A stretch of 64,000 bases of DNA from CAYRPN01 sp964426135 (GTDB lineage Bacteria; Planctomycetota; Phycisphaerae; Phycisphaerales; Phycisphaeraceae): positions 1 to 64,000 of the forward strand of contig CAYRPN010000019.1 in NCBI GenBank assembly GCA_964426135.1, written 5' to 3'. Shown here piece after piece: positions 62,977 to 64,000 of the stretch; within the stretch, counting starts at the first letter, position 1, and each line of letters opens with the position of its first letter. The position numbers were made by a program, and so were the translations under genes. The notes under the pieces were generated by a model. That model had not been told where the DNA came from, did not search any database, and saw nothing but the letters and a program-made list of their open reading frames with translations.

Positions 62977-64000
62977 GTGCCGGAACCGACCGAACCAATT
63001 CGTCCCGATGCCGCCAAGCCCCGTCCCCGGCTGGCGTATCTGCTGCGCGACTATCCGCGCTTCAGCGAAACATTCATCGTCAATGAAATCCTCGCGCTCG
63101 AAGCGCAAGGCGCCGATCTGGCCATTCTCGCCCTGCGCAAGCCGGACGACGGCATGTTCCACGAATCAGTTACCCGCGTGCGCACCAAAGCGGAGTACCT
63201 GCCTGACGCGGGCGTGAAGCTGCGCGGCAAGACGCGCGGCAAAGTGTGGCAACTGTTCCGCCAGTCGCCGCGACTCTGGTGGCGCACCATGCGAATCATC
63301 CGCCGCCACCCTGCGGATTTGTCGCGCGACGATCTGCGGGCTGCGCTTTACGTCGCGCACTGGATGAAGAAGCGGAAGATCGAACACGTCCACGTCCACT
63401 TCGGCAGCGAGGCGGCGGCGGTCGCCATGCTCGCCGCGATGGTCGCCGGCCTGCGCTACAGCATGACGCTGCACGCCTACGACATCTACCGCGATGACGT
63501 CGATCGCAACCTGTTGGCGCGCAAGATCGAGCACGCCGCCATGGTCGTCACCGTCACCGAGTTCAACCGCCGCCACCTGCTGGAGCACTATCCAGCCGCG
63601 AAGGACAAAGTCGTCGTGCAGTACAACGGCGTGGACCTGTCGCGCTTCGCCCCGGACGCCTCCGTCGCCGCTGCGGGCCATCCGCACGATTCGGCAGATC
63701 CCCTTTCCGCAAATCCGAAATCCGAAATCCGAAATCCCAAATCATTCGAGCGGGGCTTGATCTTCAGCGTGGGCCGGCTGATCGAAAAGAAGGGCTTCGC
63801 GCACCTGATCCGAGCCGTGGGGATTCTGCGCGATCGCGGCGTGTCGGTGCGCTGCGTCATTGCCGGCGATGGCGACGATGCCGACAAACTGCGCGATGAA
63901 ATCAAACGCCTTAACCTCAAGAGACACGTGGAACTCGCCGGTCCGCTGAAACAGGAAGAAGTCAGGTCGCTCATGCAGCGCGCCGCCTGCTTCGCGCTGC
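62977..64000 (+). CDS. Glycosyltransferase, GT4 type, 3' end beyond window
   Basis: The best start is GTG at 62977, 17 bases past the preceding stop; no ribosome binding site is evident. The sequence to the window end (341 codons) has LAYLLRDYPRFSETFIVNEILALEAQ, HVHVHFGSEAAAVAMLAAMVAGLRYSMTLHAYDIYR, VVTVTEFNRRHLLEHY, VVQYNGVDLSRFAP, then RGLIFSVGRLIEKKGFAHLIRAVGIL and VRCVIAGDGDD. This is a typical GT4 arrangement. About residues 240-258, coded by 63709-63744, are an in-frame repeat insert (ANPKSEIRNPKS) between the two domains. The C-terminal part of the second domain is missing because the window ends. Confidence 0.9.
   Translation, partial: MPEPTEPIRPDAAKPRPRLAYLLRDYPRFSETFIVNEILALEAQGADLAILALRKPDDGMFHESVTRVRTKAEYLPDAGVKLRGKTRGKVWQLFRQSPRLWWRTMRIIRRHPADLSRDDLRAALYVAHWMKKRKIEHVHVHFGSEAAAVAMLAAMVAGLRYSMTLHAYDIYRDDVDRNLLARKIEHAAMVVTVTEFNRRHLLEHYPAAKDKVVVQYNGVDLSRFAPDASVAAAGHPHDSADPLSANPKSEIRNPKSFERGLIFSVGRLIEKKGFAHLIRAVGILRDRGVSVRCVIAGDGDDADKLRDEIKRLNLKRHVELAGPLKQEEVRSLMQRAACFAL
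63709..63744. repeat. GAAATCC array inside the GT4 gene
   Basis: Units AAATCCG, AAATCCG, AAATCCG, AAATCCC, AAATC run in order and encode NPKSEIRNPKS in the link between the N- and C-terminal domains. The same unit type occurs at 4415-4523. Confidence 0.9.

Overview
The window looks like a piece of a high-GC planctomycete chromosome, probably from the Phycisphaerae side of the phylum. The evidence is a surface protein with an N-terminal VEPRRLLS motif and C-terminal dockerin-like repeats, a pseudopilin-type protein with a C-terminal H-x-DG region, a TAT-exported Gfo/Idh/MocA oxidoreductase, a secreted sulfatase, a secreted PQQ-type propeller and an enlarged acyl carrier protein. No phage, plasmid, transposase or CRISPR gene is visible. 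One 100-base run of N (27383-27482) marks an assembly gap.

Layout. 1-8.4 kb: exported proteins (OB-fold lipoprotein, PQQ propeller, lipoprotein truncated globin), a PilZ protein and the two-step threonine catabolic pair kbl and tdh. 8.4-20.6 kb: a nucleotide-sugar 4,6-dehydratase, a large membrane-anchored protein, RNase R, a YlbF-type protein, an exported unknown, an LptF/LptG permease and an exported phosphodiesterase. 20.7-27.3 kb: ilvC, a WYL regulator, a dehydratase/ACP/dehydratase acyl-chain cluster, a DUF2203 protein, an unknown and nuoC. 27.8-30.5 kb: two tandem PilZ genes, a pseudopilin and a membrane protein. 30.6-41.5 kb: a long minus-strand run read in the order nusA, infB, ylxP, rbfA, endonuclease III-like protein, hisG, giant TPR protein. 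42.0-48.1 kb: tRNA-Ala(GGC), a TerD-domain protein, bpt, a nucleotidyltransferase-like protein, leuB and a GNAT enzyme. 48.9-57.0 kb: oxidoreductase, TolB-like propeller, DNA polymerase IV coupled to a sulfatase, and small proteins. 57.3-64.0 kb: a beta-helix surface protein and a run of three glycosyltransferases, the last cut by the window end.

The most striking signal is not a gene. Spaces between genes are filled with small palindromic elements. At least six behave like separate families with their own terminal inverted repeats: one family has six copies here, carrying different inner palindromes between similar ends, and another has three. With them go short, often seven-base, tandem arrays, including one of the plant-telomere type (TTTAGGG). 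Matching repeat types also lie in frame inside conserved enzymes (kbl twice, the capD-like dehydratase, rnr and a glycosyltransferase), adding roughly 15-55 residues each at family-nonconserved points. This resembles the in-frame palindromic elements known from Rickettsia, but the sequences and host are different. A second point of interest is the stand-alone TerD-domain protein in a stretch of visibly lower GC next to the tRNA gene, and a third is an endonuclease III-like protein that lacks the catalytic lysine and iron-sulfur cysteines and carries a histone H1-like tail.
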